This document shows positions 17,561 through 26,672 of a stretch of 64,000 bases of DNA, one piece after another. The translations under genes and the position numbers were made by a program. Below the pieces are notes generated by a model. The model was not told the DNA's origin. It saw nothing but the letters and a program-made list of their open reading frames with translations, and did no database searches. How positions within the stretch are numbered: position 1 is the first letter of the stretch; every line of letters begins with the position of its first letter. The stretch comes from Chryseobacterium indologenes (GTDB lineage: Bacteria; Bacteroidota; Bacteroidia; Flavobacteriales; Weeksellaceae), in NCBI RefSeq assembly GCF_018362995.1, contig NZ_CP074372.1, positions 1 through 64,000 on the forward strand, given 5' to 3'.

Positions 17561-17650
17561 ATTAAAATTATGATAATTCTATTTTTTTTTTAAATTGCGA
17601 GTCTGGCTACAAGCCAAATTAAGACTGAAAAAACGAAACTATAAAAAAAT

Positions 17651-20419
17651 ATGATTGTGAATAATTTTACAACAGTATTGAAAATTGCGCCTGCTTTTTT
17701 ATTGGCCAGCACAATAATGCATGCGCAGACTAAAGACTCTGTTCCTCAGGAGAAGAAAATTGATGAGGTTGTATTAATCGGGTATGGAAAGCAGAAAAAA
17801 TCTGATCTTACCGGTTCTATAACTTCTGTTACGGCAAAAGACTTCAACGGAGGAGCAACTTCTGCCGGACAGCTGATCCAAGGAAAAACACCAGGGGTAC
17901 AGATTACCAATAACAGTGGAGCCCCAGGTTCAGGAACAAAAATAAGGATCAGGGGGACATCTTCTTTAAGTGGTGAAAATTCTCCTTTGATTGTAATTGA
18001 TGGAGTTCCTCAGGACTTTGTAGGAATGAATGGTGTTTCTGACCCTTTATCATTAATTAACCCTAATGATATTGAAACATTTGATATTCTTAAAGATGCT
18101 TCAGCTACTGCTATCTATGGTAACAGAGCTTCCAATGGTGTTATTCTTATTACAACTAAGAAAGGAACAGCAGGAAAGTTCAAAGTGAATTTTTCAACGG
18201 TAACTTCTGTTTCTACTAAAATGGGGAAAGTAGACGTATTAAATGCTCAGGAATTCAGAGATTTTGTTAATACTTATGCGCCTGCAGGTTACAAAACCAA
18301 ACTTGGGAATGCCAATACCGACTGGCAGGATCAGATCTATCAGGCGGCATGGGGAACAGATAATAACGTTGCCCTTTCAGGAGGTATTAAAGGCTTGCCA
18401 TATCGTTTATCATTAGGTTATAATGAGCAGAACGGGATTGTAAAATCAAATTCTTTCCGCAGAACCTCTGTAGGATTGAACTTAAACCCTAAATTCTTTG
18501 ATAATCATTTATCAGTGAATGTGAATGCAAAAGGAACATTTACAGATAACAGATTTGTAGATGGGGGAGTTATCAAGGCAGCTACCTATTTTGATCCTAC
18601 TCAACCTGTATATTCAGGAAACTCTAATTATGGTGGTTATTATGAATGGCTGGATTCCGGATCTGCAACAGGATATAATGTAAATGCCAATTCCAATCCA
18701 CTTGGGATGATCAATGGTGTAAGAGATGTGTCTTCTGTTCTAAGAGGATTGGGAAATATTCAGTTAGATTATAAGTTTCACTTTCTTCCGGACTTGCATT
18801 TCAATGTGAACGCTGGATACGATTATACAAAGAGTGATGGACACAAGTTTAAAGATGCTCGTTTGAGACCAGGTTTTGAAGATAAAGGAAGTTCAAATTT
18901 CTATTCTATGGAAAAGAAAAACAAGCTTTTGGAAACTTACTTTAATTATGTGAAAAATATCAGTGCGATTAATACTGGTGTTGATATTACAGCAGGTTAT
19001 TCCTATCAGGATTTTAACATTTCAATCCCCGGAGCAATAACCTATAGAGGAAATGGTACGACACTACCTCCTGATTTGGATTTTAAAACACAAAATACTC
19101 TGATTTCCTTCTATGGAAGAGCTATTTTTACAATAGCTAATAAATATATTATTTCAGGATCAGTTCGTAAAGATGGTTCTTCAAGATTCTTTAACGGAAC
19201 GAGAGATAATGTATGGGGAGTTTTCCCGGGAGTTTCATTAGCATGGAAACTTAATGAAGAGAGTTTCATTAAAAATATATCTGCTATCAGTACTTTGAAA
19301 TTAAGAGCAGGATGGGGTAAAACAGGTCAGCAGGAATTGCCGGCGCTGGGAATCAATGGTAATAAGCCTAATAATTACCCGGCATTTGCAGCCTATAATC
19401 CTAGTTATCCCGGAGCAGGATATCAGTTCGGAAATGAATTCTATTTTATGTTCAGACCTGCTAATTATAATCCGAATCTTACCTGGGAAACGACTACTAC
19501 GAAGAACTTAGGATTAGATTTTGGTTTTAATAAAAACAGAATCACAGGATCTATAGATGTCTTCAGAAAAGATACCAAAGATCTTCTTGTGTACGCAGAT
19601 GAACCTGCAGGAGGCTTAAGTAATGCCAGCTGGCAGAATGTAGGAGATATGAAAAATGAGGGAATTGAAGGAAGTATTACAGTAATTCCTGTTAAAAACC
19701 AGAATACTACCTGGGAAGTAAGCTTTAATGCTACTCATTACAAGCCGGTCATTACTAAGCTTAAAGACAGAGCTGATGAATCATTTAACATGGAAGTAGG
19801 AGGTATTGAAGGTGGTTCAGGAAACAGAATCCAGGCTCATGCAGTAGGATATGCACCTAATTCATTCTGGGTATACCAGCAGGTATATGATACTAATGGG
19901 AAACCTGTTGATGGAGCCTTTGTAGACAGAAACGGAGATGGAGTAATCAATACAAAAGATATGTACTATTATAAATCTACAACACCAGATGCAATTTTAG
20001 GTTTCTCTACCAAAGTATCTCATAAGAACTGGGATTTTGCATTAAGTGCAAGAGCTGTGTTAGGAAACTACGTTTATAACAATGCTGCTTCCAATAGTTC
20101 CTTACAATCTGCATCTACCAACGAATATCTTCAGAATGTATTCACCACGGCACCTCAGTATAAGTTTGCCGTTCCTCAATACAAATCTGATATTTATGTT
20201 GAGAATGCTTCATTCCTGAGACTGGATAATATCAATGTAGGATACAATTTCGGAGAAATCTTCACTAAAGGAAGTAATCTGAAAGTATATGCAATGGCGC
20301 AGAATGTTTTTGTGATCACTAAATATTCAGGAGTAGATCCTGAAGTTTTCGGTGGAATAGATAATGGTTACTACCAAATGCCTAAGATTTATTCTTTAGG
20401 TTTTAACTTCCAATTTTAA
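17651..20419 (+). CDS. susC: SusC/RagA family TonB-linked outer membrane protein
   Basis: This is the outer-membrane importer of a starch/maltodextrin utilisation locus, working with SusD as a pedal-bin complex. The 922-residue product has a signal peptide (to about residue 26, MHAQ), a TonB-box region and SusC signature (KIDEVVLIGYGKQKK, 36-50), a plug (about 50-165, with the PLIVIDGVPQ and ILKDASATAIYGNRASNGVILITTKKG signatures) and a barrel ending SLGFNFQF. The CarboxypepD_reg-like domain usual at the N-terminus of SusC proteins is missing, which explains the short length. SusD starts 11 bp downstream. Confidence 0.95.
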   Translation: MIVNNFTTVLKIAPAFLLASTIMHAQTKDSVPQEKKIDEVVLIGYGKQKKSDLTGSITSVTAKDFNGGATSAGQLIQGKTPGVQITNNSGAPGSGTKIRIRGTSSLSGENSPLIVIDGVPQDFVGMNGVSDPLSLINPNDIETFDILKDASATAIYGNRASNGVILITTKKGTAGKFKVNFSTVTSVSTKMGKVDVLNAQEFRDFVNTYAPAGYKTKLGNANTDWQDQIYQAAWGTDNNVALSGGIKGLPYRLSLGYNEQNGIVKSNSFRRTSVGLNLNPKFFDNHLSVNVNAKGTFTDNRFVDGGVIKAATYFDPTQPVYSGNSNYGGYYEWLDSGSATGYNVNANSNPLGMINGVRDVSSVLRGLGNIQLDYKFHFLPDLHFNVNAGYDYTKSDGHKFKDARLRPGFEDKGSSNFYSMEKKNKLLETYFNYVKNISAINTGVDITAGYSYQDFNISIPGAITYRGNGTTLPPDLDFKTQNTLISFYGRAIFTIANKYIISGSVRKDGSSRFFNGTRDNVWGVFPGVSLAWKLNEESFIKNISAISTLKLRAGWGKTGQQELPALGINGNKPNNYPAFAAYNPSYPGAGYQFGNEFYFMFRPANYNPNLTWETTTTKNLGLDFGFNKNRITGSIDVFRKDTKDLLVYADEPAGGLSNASWQNVGDMKNEGIEGSITVIPVKNQNTTWEVSFNATHYKPVITKLKDRADESFNMEVGGIEGGSGNRIQAHAVGYAPNSFWVYQQVYDTNGKPVDGAFVDRNGDGVINTKDMYYYKSTTPDAILGFSTKVSHKNWDFALSARAVLGNYVYNNAASNSSLQSASTNEYLQNVFTTAPQYKFAVPQYKSDIYVENASFLRLDNINVGYNFGEIFTKGSNLKVYAMAQNVFVITKYSGVDPEVFGGIDNGYYQMPKIYSLGFNFQF

Positions 20420-20430
20420 ATAAGAATTCA

Positions 20431-22032
20431 ATGAAACTAAATAGAATTAAACTTAAAAATATAGTATTGCCTCTTTCAGTAGTATTTTTATTGACAGCAA
20501 CTTCTTGTGTGAAAGATCTTGAAAGAGAACCTATCACAGACGTTACTTCAGCCAGTATTTATAAAGATTTTGCCAATTACAAAAACGTACTGGCTAAACT
20601 TTACGGAGGACTTGCCATGGGAGGTCAGGTAAGCGGAGATGGTGATCAGCCGGATAGTGATATTAATGGTATCAACGGTGGATTCTCTCAATATACCAGA
20701 TTGATGTATAATTTGAATGTAGTAACCACGGATGAAGCCGTTATTGGATGGAATGATGGTAATCTTCATACGCTTCACAAAATGACCTGGGATGCTTCCA
20801 ACGAGTTCATCGCTGCGATGTACTACAGAGTATACACAGAAATTGCTTTTTGTAATGAATTTCTTAGAAATGTAACGGATGAAAAATTAGCTTCCAATAA
20901 TATTACAGGAGATAATCTTACTCAGGCGAAATTGATGAGAGCAGAAGCTCGCTTCCTGAGAGCACAGTCGTATTACCATGCGATCGATATGTTTGGGAAT
21001 GTTCCTTTTGTAGATGAATCCTATTTGCCTGGATCTATCAATCCACCACAAAGAATAGAAAGAAAAGCATTGTTCAATTATATAGAGTCTGAATTGCTTG
21101 CGATCGCAGGAGAATTAAAAGACCCTAAAACCAATGAATACGGAAGGGCAGATAAAGCAGCTGTATGGTCATTATTGGCAAAATTATATTTGAATGCAGA
21201 AGTATATACCGGAACACAGAGAAATACAGATTGTATCACATACTGTAACAAAGTAATTGCAGCTGGCTATTCTTTAAAACCAAAATATGATGATTTATTC
21301 CTGGCGGATAATAATATCAATAACCCGGAGCAGATTTTAAGTGTAAACTTTGACGGAATTAATACACAGACCAATGGTGGAACTACTTTCCTTGTTCATG
21401 CTGCCATAGGTGGTGATATGAAAGCTGCTGATTTTGGAGTGAATGGTGGATGGAGTGGTTTAAGAACTACAAAAGCATTTGTAGGCTTATTCCCTACTAA
21501 TGGAAGTGATAAAAGAGGAAGATTCTTTACTGCAGGGCAAAACTTAGAAATTAATGATTTGGGTTCATTCACAGATGGTTATGCATTTATCAAATTTAAA
21601 AATGTGAAAAGTAACGGATCTGTTGGAGCTCATACCAACTGGGTTGAAGCTGATATCCCGTTATACCGTTTAGCTGATATTTATCTGATGTACTCAGAAG
21701 CTGTTTTAAGAGGAGGCACAGGTGGGAATCAGGCAACTGCAATTGGTTATATCAATCAATTGAGAGAGCGTGCTTATGGAAATACAAGTGGAAATGTATC
21801 TTCGATCAATCTTAACTTTATTTTGGACGAAAGAGCAAGAGAGTTATCCTGGGAAATGACCAGAAGAAGTGATCTTATCCGTTTCAACAAGTTTACTACA
21901 GGAGATTATCTATGGCCATGGAAAGGGAATGTAAAAGATGGTAAAGCTGTAGAGAGCTACAGAAATCTTTTCCCGATTCCTGCTAAAGATATCGTAGCAA
22001 ATCCTAATCTGATTCAGAATCCTGGGTATTAA
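20431..22032 (+). CDS. susD: SusD/RagB family glycan-binding lipoprotein
   Basis: SusD is the surface lid that captures glycan for SusC. The 533-residue protein has a lipoprotein signal peptide with lipid Cys26 (TATSC), followed by KDLERE, the acidic pattern linked to surface export in Bacteroidota. TPR-like helices hold the typical ARFLRAQSYYHAIDMFGNVPFV segment near residue 175. The C-terminal signature INQLRERAYG, LDERARELSWEMTRRSDLIRF and YRNLFPIPAKDI is complete. It lies 11 bp after susC and 18 bp before susE, so all three are cotranscribed. Confidence 0.95.
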   Translation: MKLNRIKLKNIVLPLSVVFLLTATSCVKDLEREPITDVTSASIYKDFANYKNVLAKLYGGLAMGGQVSGDGDQPDSDINGINGGFSQYTRLMYNLNVVTTDEAVIGWNDGNLHTLHKMTWDASNEFIAAMYYRVYTEIAFCNEFLRNVTDEKLASNNITGDNLTQAKLMRAEARFLRAQSYYHAIDMFGNVPFVDESYLPGSINPPQRIERKALFNYIESELLAIAGELKDPKTNEYGRADKAAVWSLLAKLYLNAEVYTGTQRNTDCITYCNKVIAAGYSLKPKYDDLFLADNNINNPEQILSVNFDGINTQTNGGTTFLVHAAIGGDMKAADFGVNGGWSGLRTTKAFVGLFPTNGSDKRGRFFTAGQNLEINDLGSFTDGYAFIKFKNVKSNGSVGAHTNWVEADIPLYRLADIYLMYSEAVLRGGTGGNQATAIGYINQLRERAYGNTSGNVSSINLNFILDERARELSWEMTRRSDLIRFNKFTTGDYLWPWKGNVKDGKAVESYRNLFPIPAKDIVANPNLIQNPGY

Positions 22033-22050
22033 TTTTAAATCCTGTTAAAA

Positions 22051-23166
22051 ATGAAAAATTTATTCAAAATATTAGCCCTGGTTTTTACAGGTCTTATAGT
22101 TTTTTCCTGTGAAAAAGATGAGGATCAGGCGGTTATTAATGAAACGGCTGCAGGTAAAATATCCGCTGATAAAAGTGCAATAGTTCTTAATGAGCTTAAT
22201 GCCAATGATGCGATCATTACGTTTACATGGACAAAACCAACATTTAATATTGCGGTAGTTCCCAATCAGAAAGTAGAATTCGGAATCAAAGGTGATGGCT
22301 TCAAAAAAAGTGCTGTTATTGATTTTTCTAATGATATGACTTCAGGTTCTGTAACTCATGCAGCTATGAACGCTGCAATGTTTAATATCGGGGCTGTACC
22401 GGATGCAGTCAATGATATTGAAGTTAGATTGAAAACTTCGGTAGGATCAGCTGCCTTTTATTCCAATGTAATTGCACTTAAAGTAACGCCTTATACTCCA
22501 AATCCTGACTTGGTATATCCTAAGATCAATGTACCTGGAGCCTACGCAGGAGCAGCTGGTTATGCCAACTGGACTCCAGCCAATTCACCAAATCTGTTTT
22601 CTCCTGAGAAAAATGATAAGTACAGAGGATTTATCTTTATTAAAGATGCTTCAGGTGATAATGGGAAATACAAATTTGCAATCAATCAGGATTGGCCGGG
22701 CAATAAAGGAGATGATGGAACCAATACAGGAAAACTAAAAGTTGATGGGTCAGACATAGTTCCAGCTGCTGCGGGAACCTATTACATGAAAGTAGACTGG
22801 GCAGCAAATACTTATTCTGCTGTGTTAGCCAACTTCGGAGTTATTGGTGATGCAACACCTACAGGATGGGGATCAGATACGGACTTTGTATACAATCCGG
22901 CAACCAAAACGTATGTCATCAATTCTATTGCCTTATCTAATACAGGAGTATTTAAATTCAGAGCGAATGATGATTGGGCAATAAAGTTCCAACCAAAAGA
23001 TGCGGATCAGACTTTGGTTTCAGGAACAGGTGTTCAATCCTATTTAAGTTCAGAAGGAACTGTTACAGGAGACCCGGCATATAAAGTGTCACAGGCAGGT
23101 AATTATAAAATTGAGCTGGATTTACATAATTCAGCCTATTACAAGCTAACCATTACGAAATTGTAA
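22051..23166 (+). CDS. susE: SusE/SusF-like starch-binding lipoprotein
   Basis: The 371-residue lipoprotein (lipid Cys20, FSC, then EKDEDQ, a strong surface-export-like tail) has an N-terminal SusE Ig-like domain (about 35-150; FTWTKPTFNIAVVPNQKVEFGI) and two further beta-sandwich modules. These start near residue 175 and 265 with Trp-rich binding motifs (FAINQDWPGNKGDDGTNTG and FRANDDWAIKF) typical of SusE/SusF starch-binding modules. It would hold maltooligosaccharide at the cell surface beside SusC/D. A hairpin follows 28 bp after the stop. Confidence 0.88.
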   Translation: MKNLFKILALVFTGLIVFSCEKDEDQAVINETAAGKISADKSAIVLNELNANDAIITFTWTKPTFNIAVVPNQKVEFGIKGDGFKKSAVIDFSNDMTSGSVTHAAMNAAMFNIGAVPDAVNDIEVRLKTSVGSAAFYSNVIALKVTPYTPNPDLVYPKINVPGAYAGAAGYANWTPANSPNLFSPEKNDKYRGFIFIKDASGDNGKYKFAINQDWPGNKGDDGTNTGKLKVDGSDIVPAAAGTYYMKVDWAANTYSAVLANFGVIGDATPTGWGSDTDFVYNPATKTYVINSIALSNTGVFKFRANDDWAIKFQPKDADQTLVSGTGVQSYLSSEGTVTGDPAYKVSQAGNYKIELDLHNSAYYKLTITKL

Positions 23167-23194
23167 ATCAAACTAAACTAAAATAAAATAAAGC

Positions 23195-23230
23195 AAAGTG
23201 CTGCTTTACCACAGCACTTTATTTATTTTT
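23195..23230 (+). terminator. Stem-loop between susE and the GH97 gene
   Basis: A 9-bp perfect stem (AAAGTGCTG 23195-23203, CAGCACTTT 23212-23220) with an 8-nt loop is followed by ATTTATTTTT. It lies inside the locus, so it may lower GH97 expression relative to susCDE or stabilise the susCDE mRNA 3' end. Confidence 0.7.
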
Positions 23231-23250
23231 AAAGTTAATAAATAGTCATT

Positions 23251-25407
23251 ATGAAGAAAATTACAGTTGGAGCGCTTTTGCTCTCAATGATGTTTACAGG
23301 TGTGAAAGCCCAATCTTTAAAATCTCCGGATGGAAAATTTGAAATGAATTTCCAGTTGAAAGAAGGAGTACCTTACTATAACCTGAAGTACAACGGTGCA
23401 GTAGTAGTTGAAGATTCTAAATTGGGATTGCGATTATTTAAAGACACAGCCATAAAATTCGCTTCTGAGATAGCCAAATCAGAAGATGCAAAATACGACC
23501 TGAACAGCGGTTTTGCAAAGACATATGAAAAAAGAGACTCTAAAAATGAAACCTGGCAACCGGTTTTAGGAGAAAAGAAAAATTATATCAATAATTATAA
23601 CGAACTGGCAGTTACCCTGAATCAGGCTTCTACAGACAGAAGTATTGTGGTAAAATTCAGATTGTTCAATGATGGTTTAGGATTCCGATATGAATTTCCT
23701 CAGCAAAAGAATCTGAATTATTTCGTGATCAGAGAAGAAGACTCTGAAATTGATTTCCCTACCGATATGAAGGCATGGTGGATGGTTGCAGATTATGATT
23801 CTCAGGAATACCAGTATCAGGAAACAAAAGTTTCTGAAATTCCGGCAAAATGGGATAAAGCGTACGATGCAAACACTTCCCAGTCATTGGTGAAAAATGC
23901 AGTTCAGTCTCCTTTAATGCTTAAAAAAGAAGGAAAAGAGCCTTTGTATATCAATGTTGCCGAAGCTGCCGTATTAGATTATCCGGCTTCCCATCTGGAA
24001 GTAGATGCTCAGAACTATAAGTTTAAAACGCATTTGACTGCTGACAGACAAGGAGCGAAAGGATATATTCAGACACCGTCAGTAACGCCTTGGAGAACAA
24101 TTATTGTAGCTCCGAAAGCAGAGCAGGTAATGGATTCTAAAATGATCTTTAACCTTAATGAGCCTACAAAATATACTGATACTTCTTACATTCACCCTAC
24201 AAAATATATGGGAGTTTGGTGGGAAATGATTATCGGGAAATCACAATGGGCGTATTCCACAGCGGAAAATGTACATTTAGGTAAAACTGATTTCGCCAAA
24301 TTAACTCCAAACGGAAAACACGCAGCCAACAATACAAAAGTTAAAGAATATATTGACTTTGCTGCAGAAAACGGTTTCCAGGGATTATTGATTGAAGGGT
24401 GGAATATTGGTTGGGAAGACTGGTTTGGACACTCTAAAGAATTTGTTTTTGATTTCATCACACCTTACCCGGATTTTGATATCAAAATGTTGAATGAATA
24501 TGCGCACTCAAAAGGAATTAAACTGATCATGCACCATGAAACTTCAGGTTCTGCAACGAACTATGAAAGATGGGCGGATAAAGCATTCCAGACGATGAAC
24601 AAATATGGATATGACGCTGTGAAAACCGGATATGTGGGAGATATCATTCCTAGAGGAGAACACCATTATTCTCAATGGACAATTAACCACTTCTATAGAA
24701 TTGCAGAAAAAGCAAATGACTATAAAATCATGGTCAATTCTCATGAATCTGTACGTCCTACAGGAGAAAGCCGTACATATCCGAACTACATATCTGCAGA
24801 AGCAGCACGTGGAACAGAGTATGAAGCATTCGGAGGAAATAAACCTGATCACCAGACGGTTCTTCCGTTCACAAGATGGATGGGAGGTTCTATGGATTAT
24901 ACCCCGGGAATTTTCCAGACGAAGCTAGACTATTATTTCCCTGGAGATAATCGTTTTGTAAAAACTACGCTGGTAAAACAGCTTGCCCTTTATGTGACGA
25001 TGTACATGCCGCTTCAGATGGCTGCAGACCTTCCTGAAAACTACAAAAAACATATGGATGCATTCCAGTTTATAAAAGATGTAGCGGCAGATTGGGATGA
25101 TACAAAGATTTTATCCGCTGAGCCTGGTGATTATGTGATCACAGCAAGAAAAGCGAAAGGTACTGAAAACTGGTTTGTAGGTGGTATTACCGATGAAAAC
25201 AAACGTGAGTATACCGTAGACTTCTCGTTCCTGGATAAAGGAAAAAAATATGAAGCAACGATCTATGAAGATGGAAAAGATGCTGATTATATTGATAATC
25301 CTCAAAGCTATAATATCTATAAGAAAGAGATTACAGGAAAATCAAAAATTAATTTTAAGATGGCAAGAAGCGGCGGTTTCGCAATTTCTATCAAGCCAGT
25401 AAAATAA
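23251..25407 (+). CDS. susB: Glycoside hydrolase family 97 alpha-glucosidase (SusB type)
   Basis: The 718-residue protein has a signal peptide (to about residue 20, VKAQ), an N-terminal beta-sandwich (about 22-280), a TIM barrel and a small C-terminal beta domain. Residue spacing agrees with Bacteroides SusB at a constant offset of 9. E499 (NSHESVRPTGE) and E523 (RGTEYEAFG) match its catalytic pair E508/E532, and E430 (MHHETSG) matches the calcium ligand E439. Glu rather than an Asp nucleophile marks the inverting subgroup. It would release glucose from maltooligosaccharides in the periplasm. It belongs to the Sus locus but is separated from susE by a hairpin. Confidence 0.95.
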   Translation: MKKITVGALLLSMMFTGVKAQSLKSPDGKFEMNFQLKEGVPYYNLKYNGAVVVEDSKLGLRLFKDTAIKFASEIAKSEDAKYDLNSGFAKTYEKRDSKNETWQPVLGEKKNYINNYNELAVTLNQASTDRSIVVKFRLFNDGLGFRYEFPQQKNLNYFVIREEDSEIDFPTDMKAWWMVADYDSQEYQYQETKVSEIPAKWDKAYDANTSQSLVKNAVQSPLMLKKEGKEPLYINVAEAAVLDYPASHLEVDAQNYKFKTHLTADRQGAKGYIQTPSVTPWRTIIVAPKAEQVMDSKMIFNLNEPTKYTDTSYIHPTKYMGVWWEMIIGKSQWAYSTAENVHLGKTDFAKLTPNGKHAANNTKVKEYIDFAAENGFQGLLIEGWNIGWEDWFGHSKEFVFDFITPYPDFDIKMLNEYAHSKGIKLIMHHETSGSATNYERWADKAFQTMNKYGYDAVKTGYVGDIIPRGEHHYSQWTINHFYRIAEKANDYKIMVNSHESVRPTGESRTYPNYISAEAARGTEYEAFGGNKPDHQTVLPFTRWMGGSMDYTPGIFQTKLDYYFPGDNRFVKTTLVKQLALYVTMYMPLQMAADLPENYKKHMDAFQFIKDVAADWDDTKILSAEPGDYVITARKAKGTENWFVGGITDENKREYTVDFSFLDKGKKYEATIYEDGKDADYIDNPQSYNIYKKEITGKSKINFKMARSGGFAISIKPVK

Positions 25408-25427
25408 TTTAAAGATACACTAAGGTG

Positions 25428-25466
25428 CCCCGGTTCATTGATTTTTTAATGTTCCGGGGTATTTTT
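25428..25466. terminator. Bidirectional terminator between GH97 and sterol desaturase genes
   Basis: The stem CCCCGG...CCGGGG (25428-25433 with 25454-25459, extended by partly paired flanks) is followed by ATTTTTTAC on the plus strand. It lies between convergent genes. Confidence 0.75.
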
Positions 25467-25472
25467 TACAGA

Positions 25473-26471
25473 TTATTTATCTCCTGCCTGTTGGTTCAGT
25501 TGTGAATATTGATATTCAGTATCGGTTGTCTGTTCCTTTAAGGATGTACTTTCATTTTTTAGCTTTTCTTTATGCTTGTACTCCTTTTGATACTGCTTTA
25601 CCGTTTTTCCGGTACCATCATGTCTCCATCCCGGTGAATAGAAAAGATACTTTATACGGTCCTTGAAAGAAAGTCCCGGCTGTCTGATATCTTTTCCTAT
25701 TCTTCGCCATTCATAGAATAGAGTAGTTGCCGGATCTTTAGACTCCATCTTAGGATAGATGCCATATTTCACAGGAACTTCAGGATCTTCTTTTTCAAAA
25801 GTTCCAAAAATTTTATCCCAGATAATCAGTCCCATTCCCATATTACGGTCTAGATATTTGATATTGCACGCATGATGTACTCTGTGATGAGAAGGAGTAA
25901 CCAGAATGTATTCTAAAAATCCCATGCTTTTAATAGATTGCGTATGAACAAAAGTGCCATAAATCTGTATCGCAGAATACGCAACCAGAATATGCCATGG
26001 ATGAAAGCCCATGAATGCTAACGGGGAGAAAAACAAATACCTGTACAAAGGCTGAAATACAGGACTTCTGAATCCTGTACTGATGTTGAAATAATCAGAA
26101 TTATGATGCGTAATATGCACAGCCCAGAAGACACGTGAGTGATGATCTACATAATGATGAACATAATAAGCGAAATCCTGAGCAAGGAATACAGCAATCC
26201 AATACAAGATTCCTTCTTGCCAGTCGAAAATGCGGTGATGATAAAAAAACATCATGACAAACAAAGAGAAGCCTTTCATGATGATGTCTAATCCATAGTT
26301 GAGCAAAGCAAAAAGAACATTGGTTGCTACATCTTTAGTCTCATAAATCTTCTCTTTATTGAAGTGGCTGTAGGCCATTTCTGCAAAAATAATTACAGCA
26401 AACACAGGAATAGTCCATGTGTAAACAACATCTGGCCCCTCAGCGTGGAACATACTACTGAAATCAAACAT
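25473..26471 (-). CDS. Sterol desaturase / fatty acid hydroxylase family protein
   Basis: The 332-residue membrane protein has about four to five spans and the His clusters of the non-heme di-iron hydroxylase family: HHYVDHHSRVFWAVHITHHNSD near 105-126 and SHHRVHHACN near 196-205. It would use O2 and two irons to hydroxylate or desaturate a lipid or carotenoid-like substrate, which cannot be told. The C-terminal 60 residues are Lys/Gln-rich and probably disordered. It is antisense to, and splits, the starch locus, with no evident link to starch. Confidence 0.88.
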   Translation of the reverse strand: MFDFSSMFHAEGPDVVYTWTIPVFAVIIFAEMAYSHFNKEKIYETKDVATNVLFALLNYGLDIIMKGFSLFVMMFFYHHRIFDWQEGILYWIAVFLAQDFAYYVHHYVDHHSRVFWAVHITHHNSDYFNISTGFRSPVFQPLYRYLFFSPLAFMGFHPWHILVAYSAIQIYGTFVHTQSIKSMGFLEYILVTPSHHRVHHACNIKYLDRNMGMGLIIWDKIFGTFEKEDPEVPVKYGIYPKMESKDPATTLFYEWRRIGKDIRQPGLSFKDRIKYLFYSPGWRHDGTGKTVKQYQKEYKHKEKLKNESTSLKEQTTDTEYQYSQLNQQAGDK

Positions 26472-26672
26472 TTTTTCTGTAAAACTAAAAATAAAAAGGG
26501 GTATAAATTAACTTTTAGGATGAATTTTTTATGAAAAATTTAAGTTTTTATGTAAAAGTTAAAAAAATGAATGCTAAATTTTGAAAAATTATAGATATCA
26601 GGATGGGAAAAGGGACTTTCTGCTATATTTTGAATGTCTATATGAAAATTAAATGCTAAATTGAACACTAAT

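Larger units (their letters stand above)
17320..17650. other. Long AT-rich regulatory gap upstream of the Sus locus
   Basis: This 331-bp gap lies between divergent metG and susC and has no gene. It holds two palindromes (17428-17447 and 17541-17560) and A/T runs. No TAnnTTTG box is seen close to susC, so the promoter may depend on an activator. Confidence 0.6.

Noticed and set aside
26531..26584. 17-codon ORF starting MKNLSFY, looked at as another leader peptide
   Set aside because: It lacks the LSREQLK-type leader, Gly end and Cys residues.
26661..26672. TTG as start of the GH13 gene
   Set aside because: The ATG four codons later starts a clean signal peptide; the extra residues add nothing.
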